NCBI GenBank assembly: GCA_026954015.1
Contig: JAIXLP010000095.1
Span: 4,167 to 62,223, forward strand
Length of the DNA stretch: 58,057 nt
Origin: Burkholderiales bacterium
GTDB lineage: Bacteria > Pseudomonadota > Gammaproteobacteria > Burkholderiales > Burkholderiaceae_C
Direction: 5' to 3'
In this document: piece by piece, positions 40,824 to 48,740 of the stretch
Position numbering within the stretch: position 1 is the first letter of the stretch
Layout of the letters: each line of letters begins with the position of its first letter
The notes under the pieces: model-generated
Told to the model about the DNA's origin: nothing
What the model saw: only the letters and a program-made list of their open reading frames with translations
Database searches by the model: none
Program-made: the position numbers and the translations under genes

Positions 40824-41439
40824 GGCCTTCGTCCACCAGCGCGGCGTACTGGCGCACCAGCTGCGCCAGCGTCTGCACCTGCAGCTTTTCCTGCAGGTGG
40901 GCGCGGTGCGTTTCCACCGTGCGTGGCGAGAGCTCCAGCGCGCGGGCGATCTCCTTGTTGGTCAAGCCGCCAATCACGAGGCCCAGCACCTCGCGTTCGC
41001 GTGCCGACAGCAGGGCAAAGCGCTCGCGTGCCTCGCGCCCGGTGGCCTTCTGCCGACGCAGCGCCACATGGGCGCGCACGGCGGTCTGCACGGCGGCCAG
41101 CAGCAGTTCATCGTCCACCGGCTTTTCGAGGAACTCGGCCGCGCCCGCCTTGAACGCCGCGCGGCACATCGCCACCGTGCCGTGGCCGGTGAGCATGATG
41201 ACGGGCTGATCCACCCCTTGCGCGCGCAACTCCTCGATCACCGCCAGCCCCGAGAGGCCGGGCATGCGCATGTCCAGCACGATGGCGCCAACGGCATCGC
41301 GATCGAAACGGGCGAGAAATTCCTGCGGGTCGGCCCAGGGTGCCACGCGCAGCCCCACGGTGGCGATCAGCATGGCCAGCGCTTCGCGCACCGAGGTGTC
41401 GTCGTCCACCAGCTGGATCAGGGGTGAGATGGGGCTCAT
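40816..41439 (-). CDS. FixJ/NarL-type response regulator
   Basis: This 207-residue protein has a receiver domain with D12, D13 (LVDDD), phosphorylation site D56 (IVLDMRMPG), T84 (MLTGHG) and K106 (LEKPVDD). A LuxR-type HTH follows (LLSAREREVLGLVIGGLTNKEIARALELSPRTVETHRAHL). The ATG at 41439 overlaps the kinase stop codon by four bases (ATGA). It would be phosphorylated by the adjacent kinase. Targets are unknown, but the HbpS-like gene next downstream is a good candidate. Confidence 0.92.
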   Translation of the reverse strand: MSPISPLIQLVDDDTSVREALAMLIATVGLRVAPWADPQEFLARFDRDAVGAIVLDMRMPGLSGLAVIEELRAQGVDQPVIMLTGHGTVAMCRAAFKAGAAEFLEKPVDDELLLAAVQTAVRAHVALRRQKATGREARERFALLSAREREVLGLVIGGLTNKEIARALELSPRTVETHRAHLQEKLQVQTLAQLVRQYAALVDEGPP

Positions 41440-43004
41440 GGCGGGGTCGATGAGGTGGTGGAGAGGGCTGGGGCCGCGGGCAGCTCGAGCTCGAACTGGC
41501 TGCCGCCGCCAGGCGCCGCACGGTAGCGCAGTTGCCCACCCAGGGCGAGCGCCAGCGTCTGGCACAGCGGCAGCCCCAGGCCCAGGCCGCCTTCGTGGGT
41601 GGTGAAGAACGGCTCGAACAGATGGGGCAGGTCTTGCGCGGGCACGCCCGGGCCGTTGTCGCAGACGGCGCAGCACACCGTGCTGCCCGCAGATGAAAGG
41701 TGCACGGTGATGCGGCGCGTGCCCGTGCTGCTTCGGCCGAGCGCGCGCAGGGCGTTGGTGATGAGGTTGTGCAGGATCTGCTCGATGGCGGTCGCATCCC
41801 CGAGGGCGGATGGGGCCTGGCCTTCGATGTGCAGCGCCGTGGCGCTGGCAGCGAGATCGGGCGCCAGCAGCGTGCCCAGGCGCCGGGCAATGGGTGCCAG
41901 GTCCACCGGCCGTGCAACGAGGGCCGCATCCCCCGGCTGCAATTGCCGCCTGAGCCGCGCCACCACATCGGCCGCGCGGCGCACCTGACTGCTGGCGAGC
42001 GTGAGGGCCTGCTGCGCCGAGTGCTGCGAGGCTTCGTCCAGAGGTTCTTCGCGCAGCAGGCGCAGCGCACTCTGGCTGGCGCTGAGCGCGGCCGTCAACG
42101 GCTGGTTGAGCTCGTGCGCCAGCCCCGCCGCCAGTTCACCCAGGGTGCCCAGGCGGGCCGTGCGGGCCAGGCGTTCGAGCTCGGCGCTGCGCAGGCGTTC
42201 GGCGCGCAGGCGCTGGTTGCGATCGATCAGGGCCGTTGCCCCCAGACACAGCACGGCCCAGACCGCAAGCCAGCCCCAGGGCCATTGCGTGGGGCCCGCC
42301 ATGCGGCGTGCCTGAAAGTCAAAGGCTTGGCTGGCGCTGGCGAGCGGCTCGTTCAGCGTGAAGCCGCGCGTCAGGCCCAAGGGCTGGGGCGACGGCGTGC
42401 GATCGTCCCTGAGGGTGATGGCTTGTTCTCCGTGGCGCAGTTGCACGCGAATGGCGTCGCCGCTGGCCCAGGGCCACTGCGTTGGTGCGAGCAGCTGGCG
42501 CGCGTCGATGAGCAGCGCAAAGCTCGCGCTTGAGCCGGCCAATACCAGTGCGTAGCGAGCGCTTGCGGCGTCGAAAACGGCGAGCACCGGGTGGCGCGTT
42601 GCCGCGGGCAGGGCGCTTGAAGCGGCTTCCGCGCGCACCAGGCTTGCGATGGGTACCCCCGCTGCCGCTGCCGCCGTGGGCCAGGTGCCGCCGGGCACTT
42701 GACGGCGCCAGGCGGCCTGCACCTGGGGGTAGAGCGCGGGCAGGCGCCCGGTCGCGTCCGCCTCGCGATCGCCCTGATCCGGCTGGGTCAGCAGGGTCAG
42801 CGTGGCCAGAATGGCGTCCAGCCGCGCGGTGGCCTGGTTCAGCTGCACCAGCGTTGCGCGCGCCTCGGACAGGAAGGCCGCGCGCCGCTGTGCAAGATCG
42901 AGGCGCACGATGAGTGTGGCGCCTGCAAGCAGCACCAAAAGCCCGGCCCACCACGCCCAGCGCATGCGTGAAGTGATGGCGTGAAGCAACTGGCGCTGGG
43001 GCAT
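41436..43004 (-). CDS. Sensor histidine kinase with periplasmic domain
   Basis: This 522-residue membrane kinase has TM1 near 17-34, a periplasmic sensor region of about 200 residues, TM2 near 242-260, then a DHp domain with the phosphoacceptor H297 (LAAGLAHELNQPLTAAL). ATP-binding motifs follow: the N box HNLITNAL, DNGPGVP, FEPFFTT and GLGLGLPL. The large periplasmic part fits sensing of an exported partner. It is the first gene of a run with the regulator, HbpS-like and ankyrin genes. Confidence 0.92.
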   Translation of the reverse strand: MPQRQLLHAITSRMRWAWWAGLLVLLAGATLIVRLDLAQRRAAFLSEARATLVQLNQATARLDAILATLTLLTQPDQGDREADATGRLPALYPQVQAAWRRQVPGGTWPTAAAAAGVPIASLVRAEAASSALPAATRHPVLAVFDAASARYALVLAGSSASFALLIDARQLLAPTQWPWASGDAIRVQLRHGEQAITLRDDRTPSPQPLGLTRGFTLNEPLASASQAFDFQARRMAGPTQWPWGWLAVWAVLCLGATALIDRNQRLRAERLRSAELERLARTARLGTLGELAAGLAHELNQPLTAALSASQSALRLLREEPLDEASQHSAQQALTLASSQVRRAADVVARLRRQLQPGDAALVARPVDLAPIARRLGTLLAPDLAASATALHIEGQAPSALGDATAIEQILHNLITNALRALGRSSTGTRRITVHLSSAGSTVCCAVCDNGPGVPAQDLPHLFEPFFTTHEGGLGLGLPLCQTLALALGGQLRYRAAPGGGSQFELELPAAPALSTTSSTPP

Positions 43005-43190
43005 GGGGAGCAGATTCAGAGTTCAGCCATTGTTTCACTGCAGGTCCAGTGGCGGGCATCAGGGCGTGAACGCCTGGTGCGCGTTCGCTTTGTCACCCCC
43101 GACTCAAATGTGCCTGTGGGGCTTTCAACCGCGTGCTGCGTTTGCTTTTTGCGTAACGCCAGCAAACACGGCGCGGGTGCGGCAGTCTGC

Positions 43191-43196
43191 TAAATT
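43191..43196 (+). promoter_or_regulatory. -10 element directly before coaBC ATG (leaderless)
   Basis: TAAATT is followed by six bases and then the coaBC ATG at 43203. No Shine-Dalgarno sequence precedes the start. Confidence 0.45.
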
Positions 43197-43202
43197 GCCC
43201 GC

Positions 43203-44450
43203 ATGAGCGTCCTAAATGGCAAACACATCGTTCTGGGCCTTTCCGGTGGCGTGGCCTGCTACAAGGCTGCGGAGCTGACCCGTCTGCTCACCAAGGCGGG
43301 TGCCAGCGTGCAGGTGGTGATGAGTGAGGCCGCCGAGCACTTCATCACGCCCACCACCATGCAGGCGGTGAGCGGGCGCGCGGTGTACACCTCGCAATGG
43401 GATGGGCGGGAGAGCAACGCCATGCCCCACATCAACCTGAGCCGCGAGGCCGATGCGATGCTGATCGCGCCGTGCAGCGCGGACTTCCTTGCGCAACTGG
43501 CGCAGGGGCGGTGCACGGAGCTGCTTGGCCTGCTGTGCGTGGCGCGTCCGATGGACAAGGTGGCGCTGCTGCTGGCGCCCGCGATGAATCGTGAAATGTG
43601 GGCGCACCCGGCCACGCAGCGCAATCTGGCGCAGGCCGTGGCCGATGGTGCGGTGTCGCTGGGTGTGGGTTGTGGTTCGCAGGCGTGCGGAGAGACGGGC
43701 GACGGTCGCATGCTTGAACCCGAGGAAATCGTGCAGGAGCTGGAGGTCTTCTTCACTCCGAAACTGCTCGCGGGCGAGCGCGTGCTGATCACCGCGGGGC
43801 CGACGTACGAGGCGATCGACCCGGTGCGCGGCATCACCAACCGCTCCAGCGGCAAGATGGGGTTCGCGGTGGCGCGCGCCGCGCGCGAGGCGGGCGCCGA
43901 GGTCACGCTGGTCGCCGGGCCCGTGGCGCTCGCCACGCCGCGCGGCGTCACGCGCATCGACGTGCAATCCGCACAAAACATGCTCGAAATCGTTGACCAG
44001 CAAGCGCCAGAGGCTACTGTGTTCATAGCGACGGCGGCTGTGGCCGACTGGCGTCCGGCGGCGGTGGCGTTGCACAAGATCAAGAAGGACGGCGGCGGTG
44101 CGGCGCCGCAATTGGGCTTAGTCGAAAACCCCGACATCCTCGCCCGGGTGGCCGCCAGCGCGCGCGCGCGCAGCGGCGTGCTGTACTGCGTGGGATTCGC
44201 GGCCGAAAGCGAGAACCTGCTGGAGCATGCGCGGGCCAAGCGCGAGCGCAAGGGCGTGCCGCTGCTCGTGGGCAACATCGGCCCCGCGACCTTCGGGCAG
44301 GACGACAACGCGCTGCTGCTCGTGGACAGCGCGGGCAGCCACGAACTGGCGCACGCGAGCAAGCGCGAGCTCGGCCGCCAGCTCGTGGTGGAACTGGCGC
44401 ACCGGCTCGCCGCCGCGCGCGGGCGCAATCCTGAGGGAGTGAATCCATGA
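43203..44450 (+). CDS. coaBC: Bifunctional CoaBC (PPC synthetase/decarboxylase)
   Basis: This 415-residue bifunctional enzyme makes 4'-phosphopantetheine in CoA synthesis. The N-terminal flavoprotein decarboxylase (CoaC) has LGLSGGVACYKAAEL, PAMNREMW and the catalytic segment GCGSQACGETGDGRM. The C-terminal CoaB has ITAGPTYEAIDPVRGITNRSSGKMG and AVADWRP. A half copy of the dispersed repeat encodes residues near VDQQAPEATVFI. The stop overlaps the next ATG by four bases. Confidence 0.94.
   Translation: MSVLNGKHIVLGLSGGVACYKAAELTRLLTKAGASVQVVMSEAAEHFITPTTMQAVSGRAVYTSQWDGRESNAMPHINLSREADAMLIAPCSADFLAQLAQGRCTELLGLLCVARPMDKVALLLAPAMNREMWAHPATQRNLAQAVADGAVSLGVGCGSQACGETGDGRMLEPEEIVQELEVFFTPKLLAGERVLITAGPTYEAIDPVRGITNRSSGKMGFAVARAAREAGAEVTLVAGPVALATPRGVTRIDVQSAQNMLEIVDQQAPEATVFIATAAVADWRPAAVALHKIKKDGGGAAPQLGLVENPDILARVAASARARSGVLYCVGFAAESENLLEHARAKRERKGVPLLVGNIGPATFGQDDNALLLVDSAGSHELAHASKRELGRQLVVELAHRLAAARGRNPEGVNP
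43992..44029. repeat. Dispersed palindromic repeat, copy 6 (half, inside coaBC)
   Basis: CAGCAAGCGCCAGAGGCTACT (43998-44018) then GTTCATAG matches the right half of the family. The left arm is lost. The frame of coaBC is kept, with local protein length close to other CoaBC enzymes. Confidence 0.5.
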
Positions 44451-44818
44451 TGCAGACCCCCGACGACGGCCCGCCGGATGGCGATTTCGCGCGCTACGTC
44501 GAGCGGCTGACGGTGGCCCCGGTGGCCGCCTCCGGTCCCGCACCGGGCGCGCGCCCGCGGCCTGCGGCGCGTGCTGCAAGCGCTACCGCGGCGGGATCGC
44601 GCAAGGCATCCGCCCGGCCTGCGAAAGCCGTGGCGCAGCTCGCGGCGTCTTCGGCGTGGGTGCGCATTGCGCGCGCATCCACCGTCGCAGCGCTGATGAT
44701 CGTGCTGGCGTGGTTGTTCGAGCCGCGGCTGCTGGTGCCGGCCGTGATACTGGGCGGGGCCTGGTACCTTGCGGCGCTGATCCGCATCGTGGCGCAGATG
44801 GTGCGCAGTGCACGCTGA
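44447..44818 (+). CDS. Small membrane protein downstream of coaBC
   Basis: This 123-residue protein has an Ala/Pro-rich cytosolic N-terminus (to about residue 70) followed by two hydrophobic helices (about 78-92 and 96-116) with little between. It overlaps the coaBC stop codon (ATGA) and lies just before dut, so it shares their transcript. No family was recognised; a second ATG follows the first directly. Confidence 0.7.
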   Translation: MMQTPDDGPPDGDFARYVERLTVAPVAASGPAPGARPRPAARAASATAAGSRKASARPAKAVAQLAASSAWVRIARASTVAALMIVLAWLFEPRLLVPAVILGGAWYLAALIRIVAQMVRSAR

Positions 44819-44828
44819 AGCCCGGGCC

Positions 44829-45275
44829 ATGCAGGTAGACCTGAAAATCCTCGACGAGCGCCTGCACGCGCAGATGCCGTCGTACGCCACGCCCGGCAGC
44901 GCGGGGCTCGACCTGCGTGCCTGCCTCAAGGCGCCGCTGCAGCTCGCGCCGGGGCAGTGGGAGCTCGTGCCCACCGGCATGGCGATCCATCTGCAAGACC
45001 CCGACTACGCCGCGCTGATCCTGCCGCGCTCGGGCCTGGGACACAAGCACGGCATCGTGCTCGGCAACCTCGTCGGGTTGATCGACAGCGACTACCAGGG
45101 CGAGCTGATGGTCAGTTGCTGGAACCGCAGCGCCGCGGCCTTCACGCTCGCGCCGATGGAGCGGCTCGCGCAGCTCGTGATCGTGCCTGTGGTGCAGGCG
45201 CGGTTTCGGTTGGTGGAAGAATTTGTCGCAAGCAAGCGCGGCGCAAGAGGCTATGGTTCCACCGGACGGCAGTGA
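44829..45275 (+). CDS. dut: dUTP diphosphatase
   Basis: This 148-residue trimeric enzyme hydrolyses dUTP to dUMP, keeping uracil out of DNA and supplying thymidylate synthesis. All five motifs are visible: [41 protein letters not shown] and [13 protein letters not shown] at 44829 gives the conserved [12 protein letters not shown] start; an in-frame GTG seven codons earlier is less likely. Its pairing with coaBC is common in bacteria. Confidence 0.94.
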   Translation: MQVDLKILDERLHAQMPSYATPGSAGLDLRACLKAPLQLAPGQWELVPTGMAIHLQDPDYAALILPRSGLGHKHGIVLGNLVGLIDSDYQGELMVSCWNRSAAAFTLAPMERLAQLVIVPVVQARFRLVEEFVASKRGARGYGSTGRQ

Positions 45276-45313
45276 CGTTCCGGCAGAGGCGTGTTTTGTT
45301 CGAAGAGGTTTAC

Positions 45314-45763
45314 ATGAAGCAATTCTCTCGTGGCATCTCTACTTTCGGGGCCGTGGCCGTGACAGTCACGTTGGTCGGCTGCGCCAGCCAGCCGCGCTAT
45401 ACCAGCGCACAGCAGCGCTATTCCGTGCAGCAGGTGCCGGTCCACCAGAACCAGCCGGACCCGCAAGGCACGCTCCACGGCACGGTGGTCAACATCGAGC
45501 CGGTCACTCGCAGCGGCGGTACGGGCGCAACGGGCGCCGTGGTTGGCGGGGGTGGGACGCTGGCCGCGATCGCGGGCGTCGTGGTCGGCGCGCTGACGGG
45601 CAACGCCATCGAGCCGCAGGGCATACGCGGCATCGCCGGCTCGTCCTATGTCACGATCCGTTTCGACAACGGCGACATCCTGACCTACGAAGTGCCGACG
45701 CTGGGGAATGTGCGCAAGGGCGACCGCGTGCGCGTCTACCAAGGCCAGATCACGCGCATGTAG
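45314..45763 (+). CDS. Glycine-zipper outer-membrane lipoprotein
   Basis: This 149-residue protein has a lipoprotein signal ending VTLVGCAS (cysteine 23) and a glycine-zipper (2TM) segment: GGTGATGAVVGGGG and GVVVGALTGNAIE. C-terminal VTIRFDNGDILTYEV resembles SlyB/PcP-like outer-membrane lipoproteins. GAAGAGG precedes the ATG. It probably stabilises the envelope, but the role is inferred. Confidence 0.85.
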   Translation: MKQFSRGISTFGAVAVTVTLVGCASQPRYTSAQQRYSVQQVPVHQNQPDPQGTLHGTVVNIEPVTRSGGTGATGAVVGGGGTLAAIAGVVVGALTGNAIEPQGIRGIAGSSYVTIRFDNGDILTYEVPTLGNVRKGDRVRVYQGQITRM

Positions 45764-45770
45764 GCCCGGT

Positions 45771-46295
45771 TCAGTGCGCTGCGCCGCCGCCGGGCGCCAG
45801 CGGCTGCACGCGAAAGAAGCCCACGCCCGCGCTGCGGCGCTCGATTTCCTCCTCGGTCGCCTCACGCACCGCGTGGACCTTGATCTCGATGCGCAGCGCG
45901 ATGCCCGCAAGCGGGTGGTTGCCGTCGAGCACCACGTGGTCGGGGTAGATCTGCGCCACGGTGTACAGGTGCTCGCGCGGCGCGTCGGCACTTGTGCCCG
46001 CGGGTAGTTCGCTGCCGTCGATCACCATGCCTTCCTCAAGCGCGGCGGGAAAGAGCGAGCGCGGTTCGAGGAACAGCAGCCCCTCGTGGTAGTCGCCGAA
46101 CGCCTCTTCAGGCTCCAGGTGCAGTGACAGCGTCGCACCCGCGGCGTGACCGGCCAGCGCCTGTTCGATGCGCGCGAGCAGGTCGTCGCCGCCGACGAGG
46201 AACTCCACCGGGTCTTCGAGCACGTCCAGTTCCTCGCCCAGCGTGTCCTTGAGGACCCAGGTGAGCGCGACGACGCAGGGTTCGTTGATTTCCAT
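45771..46295 (-). CDS. FKBP-type peptidyl-prolyl isomerase (SlyD-like)
   Basis: This 174-residue protein has the FKBP fold interrupted by an IF chaperone domain. Features are the N-terminal VVALTWVLKDTLGEELD, FLVGGDDLLARIEQALAGHAAG, LEPEEAFGDYHEG, the IF region (about 75-130) and VLDGNHPLAGIALRIEIKV. The histidine-rich metal tail of E. coli SlyD is absent (only a short GGGAAH end). It is divergent from roxA, 42 bases apart. Confidence 0.9.
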   Translation of the reverse strand: MEINEPCVVALTWVLKDTLGEELDVLEDPVEFLVGGDDLLARIEQALAGHAAGATLSLHLEPEEAFGDYHEGLLFLEPRSLFPAALEEGMVIDGSELPAGTSADAPREHLYTVAQIYPDHVVLDGNHPLAGIALRIEIKVHAVREATEEEIERRSAGVGFFRVQPLAPGGGAAH

Positions 46296-46337
46296 AGGAG
46301 AATTGTCGCAGTACTTTGCCGCGGACGGAGGCGCGCG

Positions 46338-47480
46338 ATGGACGTGGATCAAGCCCTGCCCTTGCTCGGCGGACTGAGTGCCGCGCAGTTCATGCGCCGT
46401 CACTGGCACAAAAAGCCCTTGCTCGTGCGCCAGGCGATCGCGGGCCATGCACCGCCGCTGTCCCGTGCAGGCGTGTTTGCGCTCGCGGGTGACGACGCGG
46501 TCGAATCCCGGCTGGTCGAGCGCCGCGCAGGGCGCTGGCACCTGCGCCACGGCCCGTTCCAGCGGCGCGCGTTGCCGCCGCTTTCCGCGCGCGAGTGGAC
46601 GCTGCTGGTGCAGGGCGTGGACCTGCACAGCGAGGCCGCGCACGCGCTGCTGCAGCGCTTCGCCTTCGTGCCGCATGCGCGCCTGGACGACGTGATGGTG
46701 AGTTTCGCGACCGATGGTGGCGGCGTCGGCCCCCACTTCGATAGTTACGACGTGTTCCTGCTGCAGGCGCAGGGGCGGCGGCGCTGGCGCATTGGCCGGC
46801 AAAAAGACCTGACGCTGCAGGACGACCTGCCGCTGAAGATCCTCGCGCATTTCGAGCCCGAGGCGCAGTACGTGCTCGAACCCGGCGACATGCTCTACCT
46901 GCCTCCGCGCTGGGCGCACGACGGCATCGCCGAGGGCGAGTGCATGACGGTGTCCATAGGCTTTCGCTCGCCCACGCGCGCGCAGCTCGCGCACGAAGTG
47001 CTGGTGCGCGTGGCCGAGGTGACAGCGCAGGAGGGTGATGCCGCGCTGTACCGCGACCCGGCCCAACCCGCGGTGGCGCGCCCCGGTGCGATTCCGCAGC
47101 CGCTGCAGGCGTTTGCGCGCGATGCGGTGCGCCGCGCGCTCGCGCACCCCGATGCGATCGCGTGCGCGCTCGGTGAAGTGCTCACCGAGCCCAAGCCCCA
47201 GGTCTGGTTCACGCCGGGCGCGGGGGGAATGCTCGAGCGCGTGGTGCTCGATCGGCGTACGCGCATGGTCTATGACGAGCGCCATGTGTACATCAATGGC
47301 GCGAGCTGGCGCGCCAGCGGCCGCGATGCCACGCTGCTGCGGCGCCTGGCTGATACGCGCGAGCTCACGCCCGCCGAACTGGCGCGTGCCAGCGATACGG
47401 CGCTGGAGTTGCTCGGTTCGTGGTGCGACGCGGGCTGGGCGCATGGCGTGCAGCCCGGCGACGGAGGCACTCGTGGCTGA
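46338..47480 (+). CDS. roxA: JmjC-type ribosomal oxygenase RoxA
   Basis: This 380-residue 2OG-Fe(II) oxygenase of the YcfD group is expected to hydroxylate an arginine of ribosomal protein uL16. Iron ligands are H133 and D135 (GPHFDSYDVFLLQ) and H194 (RWAHDGIAEG). The N-terminal WHKKPLLVRQA and the C-terminal winged-helix region fit the family. The start at 46338 gives the family length. The following gene overlaps its 3' end by eight bases. Confidence 0.9.
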   Translation: MDVDQALPLLGGLSAAQFMRRHWHKKPLLVRQAIAGHAPPLSRAGVFALAGDDAVESRLVERRAGRWHLRHGPFQRRALPPLSAREWTLLVQGVDLHSEAAHALLQRFAFVPHARLDDVMVSFATDGGGVGPHFDSYDVFLLQAQGRRRWRIGRQKDLTLQDDLPLKILAHFEPEAQYVLEPGDMLYLPPRWAHDGIAEGECMTVSIGFRSPTRAQLAHEVLVRVAEVTAQEGDAALYRDPAQPAVARPGAIPQPLQAFARDAVRRALAHPDAIACALGEVLTEPKPQVWFTPGAGGMLERVVLDRRTRMVYDERHVYINGASWRASGRDATLLRRLADTRELTPAELARASDTALELLGSWCDAGWAHGVQPGDGGTRG

Positions 47481-47979
47481 GGCAATCGCCGCGCCGCCGC
47501 TGCCGATGGGGCGTTTCGAGGGGCGCGAGGCTTTCCGCGCCTGGGTGCGCGCGGCGCTGGTTCATGCGGCCGACGATGGGTTGCGCGAGCTGGTCTGCAG
47601 CGACGCCGATTTTGCCGATTGGCCGCTCGGGGAGCGCGCCGTGGTCGAGGTGCTCGACCGGTGGGCCGGCGCGGGGCGGCGCCTGACGCTGCTGGCGGGG
47701 CATTACGACGCCGTCGTGCGCCTGCACCCGCGTTTCGTGCAGTGGCGCGTGCGCTGGGATCATCTTGTTACGGCGCGCAAGGCCCGTGTCGTCAACGCAT
47801 CCGACCTGCCGAGCGTTCTCTGGTCACCGCGTTGGGTGTTGCAACGGCTTGACCCTGCGCGCTGCAGCGGCGTTGCCGGATCGGAACCTGATCGGCTCGT
47901 GTTGCAGCGTGAAGTGTTGAGCGAATGGCTGGAGCGCAAGAGCAGCCCGGGCTTTGCAGCCTCGGTGCTGGGCTTGTGA
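47473..47979 (+). CDS. Conserved protein coupled to roxA
   Basis: This 168-residue cytosolic protein starts at a GTG overlapping the roxA stop codon by eight bases. Segments such as FRAWVRAALVHAADDGLRELVCSDADFADWPLG and LTLLAGHYDAVVRLHPRFVQWRVRW suggest a phospholipase D-like/DUF7931 group, recognised only tentatively. No catalytic HKD motif is seen. Coupling to roxA hints at a related function, which is unknown. Confidence 0.65.
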   Translation: MAEAIAAPPLPMGRFEGREAFRAWVRAALVHAADDGLRELVCSDADFADWPLGERAVVEVLDRWAGAGRRLTLLAGHYDAVVRLHPRFVQWRVRWDHLVTARKARVVNASDLPSVLWSPRWVLQRLDPARCSGVAGSEPDRLVLQREVLSEWLERKSSPGFAASVLGL

Positions 47980-48153
47980 CCGGTGAGGAGGGGGCATGTT
48001 CGGGTAATTCTGGATTGACAAATGCAATCTATAATTACGCAGAAATGCGCCGCGATCATCCTTCATGCGCGCGGACCCTGCCGGCCCATTGCGGGAAAAG
48101 GTGCGCCGGCAGTTTCAAAATGAATTTTCCTGACATTTTTCGTGGAACCCGTT
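47980..48153. other. Spacer with promoter-like sequences
   Basis: TATAAT at 48030-48035 is a perfect -10 hexamer that could serve the lipoprotein gene at 48154, with a leader of over 100 bases. A TTGACA at 48015-48020 is too close (nine bases) to act as its -35. No gene was recognised. Confidence 0.4.
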
Positions 48154-48612
48154 ATGAAATACTCCATCGTTCTGGCTTCGCTGGTTGCTGCTGCCGCGCT
48201 CGTGGCGTGCGGTAACAAGGAAGAACCCGCTCCAGCCCCCGCGCCTGCGACAGCCCCTGCCGCCGAGGCGGGCCAGGCTGCCGTGGATGCGGCCAAGGAC
48301 GCTGCCGGCGCTGCGGCCGATGCCGCCAAGGACGCCGCAGGCGCCGCTGTTGACGCGACCAAGGACGCCGCAGGCGCGACGGCCGATGCGGCCAAGGACG
48401 CTGCTGGTGCCGCCAAGGACGCGGCGGGTAACGCGATGGATGCTGCCAAGGACGCCGGCGCCAGCGCGCTGGACGCCGCCAAGGCGGCTGGCTCGGGCGC
48501 CGTGGACGCCGCCAAGGCTGCGGGCGCTGATGCTGCCCAGGCTGCTAACGATGCCACCCAGGCTGCCAAGGATGCCGCCGATGCAGCGGCCAAGGCTGCG
48601 ACCGGCAAGTAA
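48154..48612 (+). CDS. Ala/Lys/Asp-repeat lipoprotein
   Basis: This 152-residue protein has a lipoprotein signal (LVAAAALVACGNKEE; cysteine 19), a short Pro/Ala linker and then a long run of degenerate 11-residue units built on DAAKDAAGAA. The run should form an amphipathic helix or coiled coil, as in LEA-like and Lpp-like proteins. It has almost no other residues. The likely role is envelope structure or stress protection. A strong bidirectional terminator follows. Confidence 0.85.
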   Translation: MKYSIVLASLVAAAALVACGNKEEPAPAPAPATAPAAEAGQAAVDAAKDAAGAAADAAKDAAGAAVDATKDAAGATADAAKDAAGAAKDAAGNAMDAAKDAGASALDAAKAAGSGAVDAAKAAGADAAQAANDATQAAKDAADAAAKAATGK

Positions 48613-48669
48613 AACCGCACGCACCGCCGCGCTTGCCCTGTCGTGGGCGACCGGCGCGGCAGGCAACCC

Positions 48670-48710
48670 AGCAAAAAGCCCTGATGGCGCGAGCCTCGGG
48701 GCTTTTTGCT
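48670..48710. terminator. Bidirectional intrinsic terminator
   Basis: AGCAAAAAGCCC (48670-48681) pairs perfectly with GGGCTTTTTGCT (48699-48710). The T-run in the right arm serves plus-strand transcription from the lipoprotein gene. The A-run in the left arm serves the convergent bamC gene. Confidence 0.85.
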
Positions 48711-48740
48711 GCGCCGCGGGGCGTCGGGTCAGCGGCGCCG

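Noticed and set aside
44571-44590. CTGCAAGCGCTACC as another dispersed repeat copy
   Set aside because: Only the CAAGCGC core matches; the right end GCTAT and the left arm are missing, so chance is likely.
48015-48035. TTGACA plus TATAAT as a strong promoter
   Set aside because: The two hexamers are only nine bases apart, too close for one sigma-70 promoter; only the -10 was kept as a weak candidate.
48280-48600. Tandem repeats as a CRISPR or satellite array
   Set aside because: The repetition is coding (AAKDAAG units), short and in frame, without spacers.
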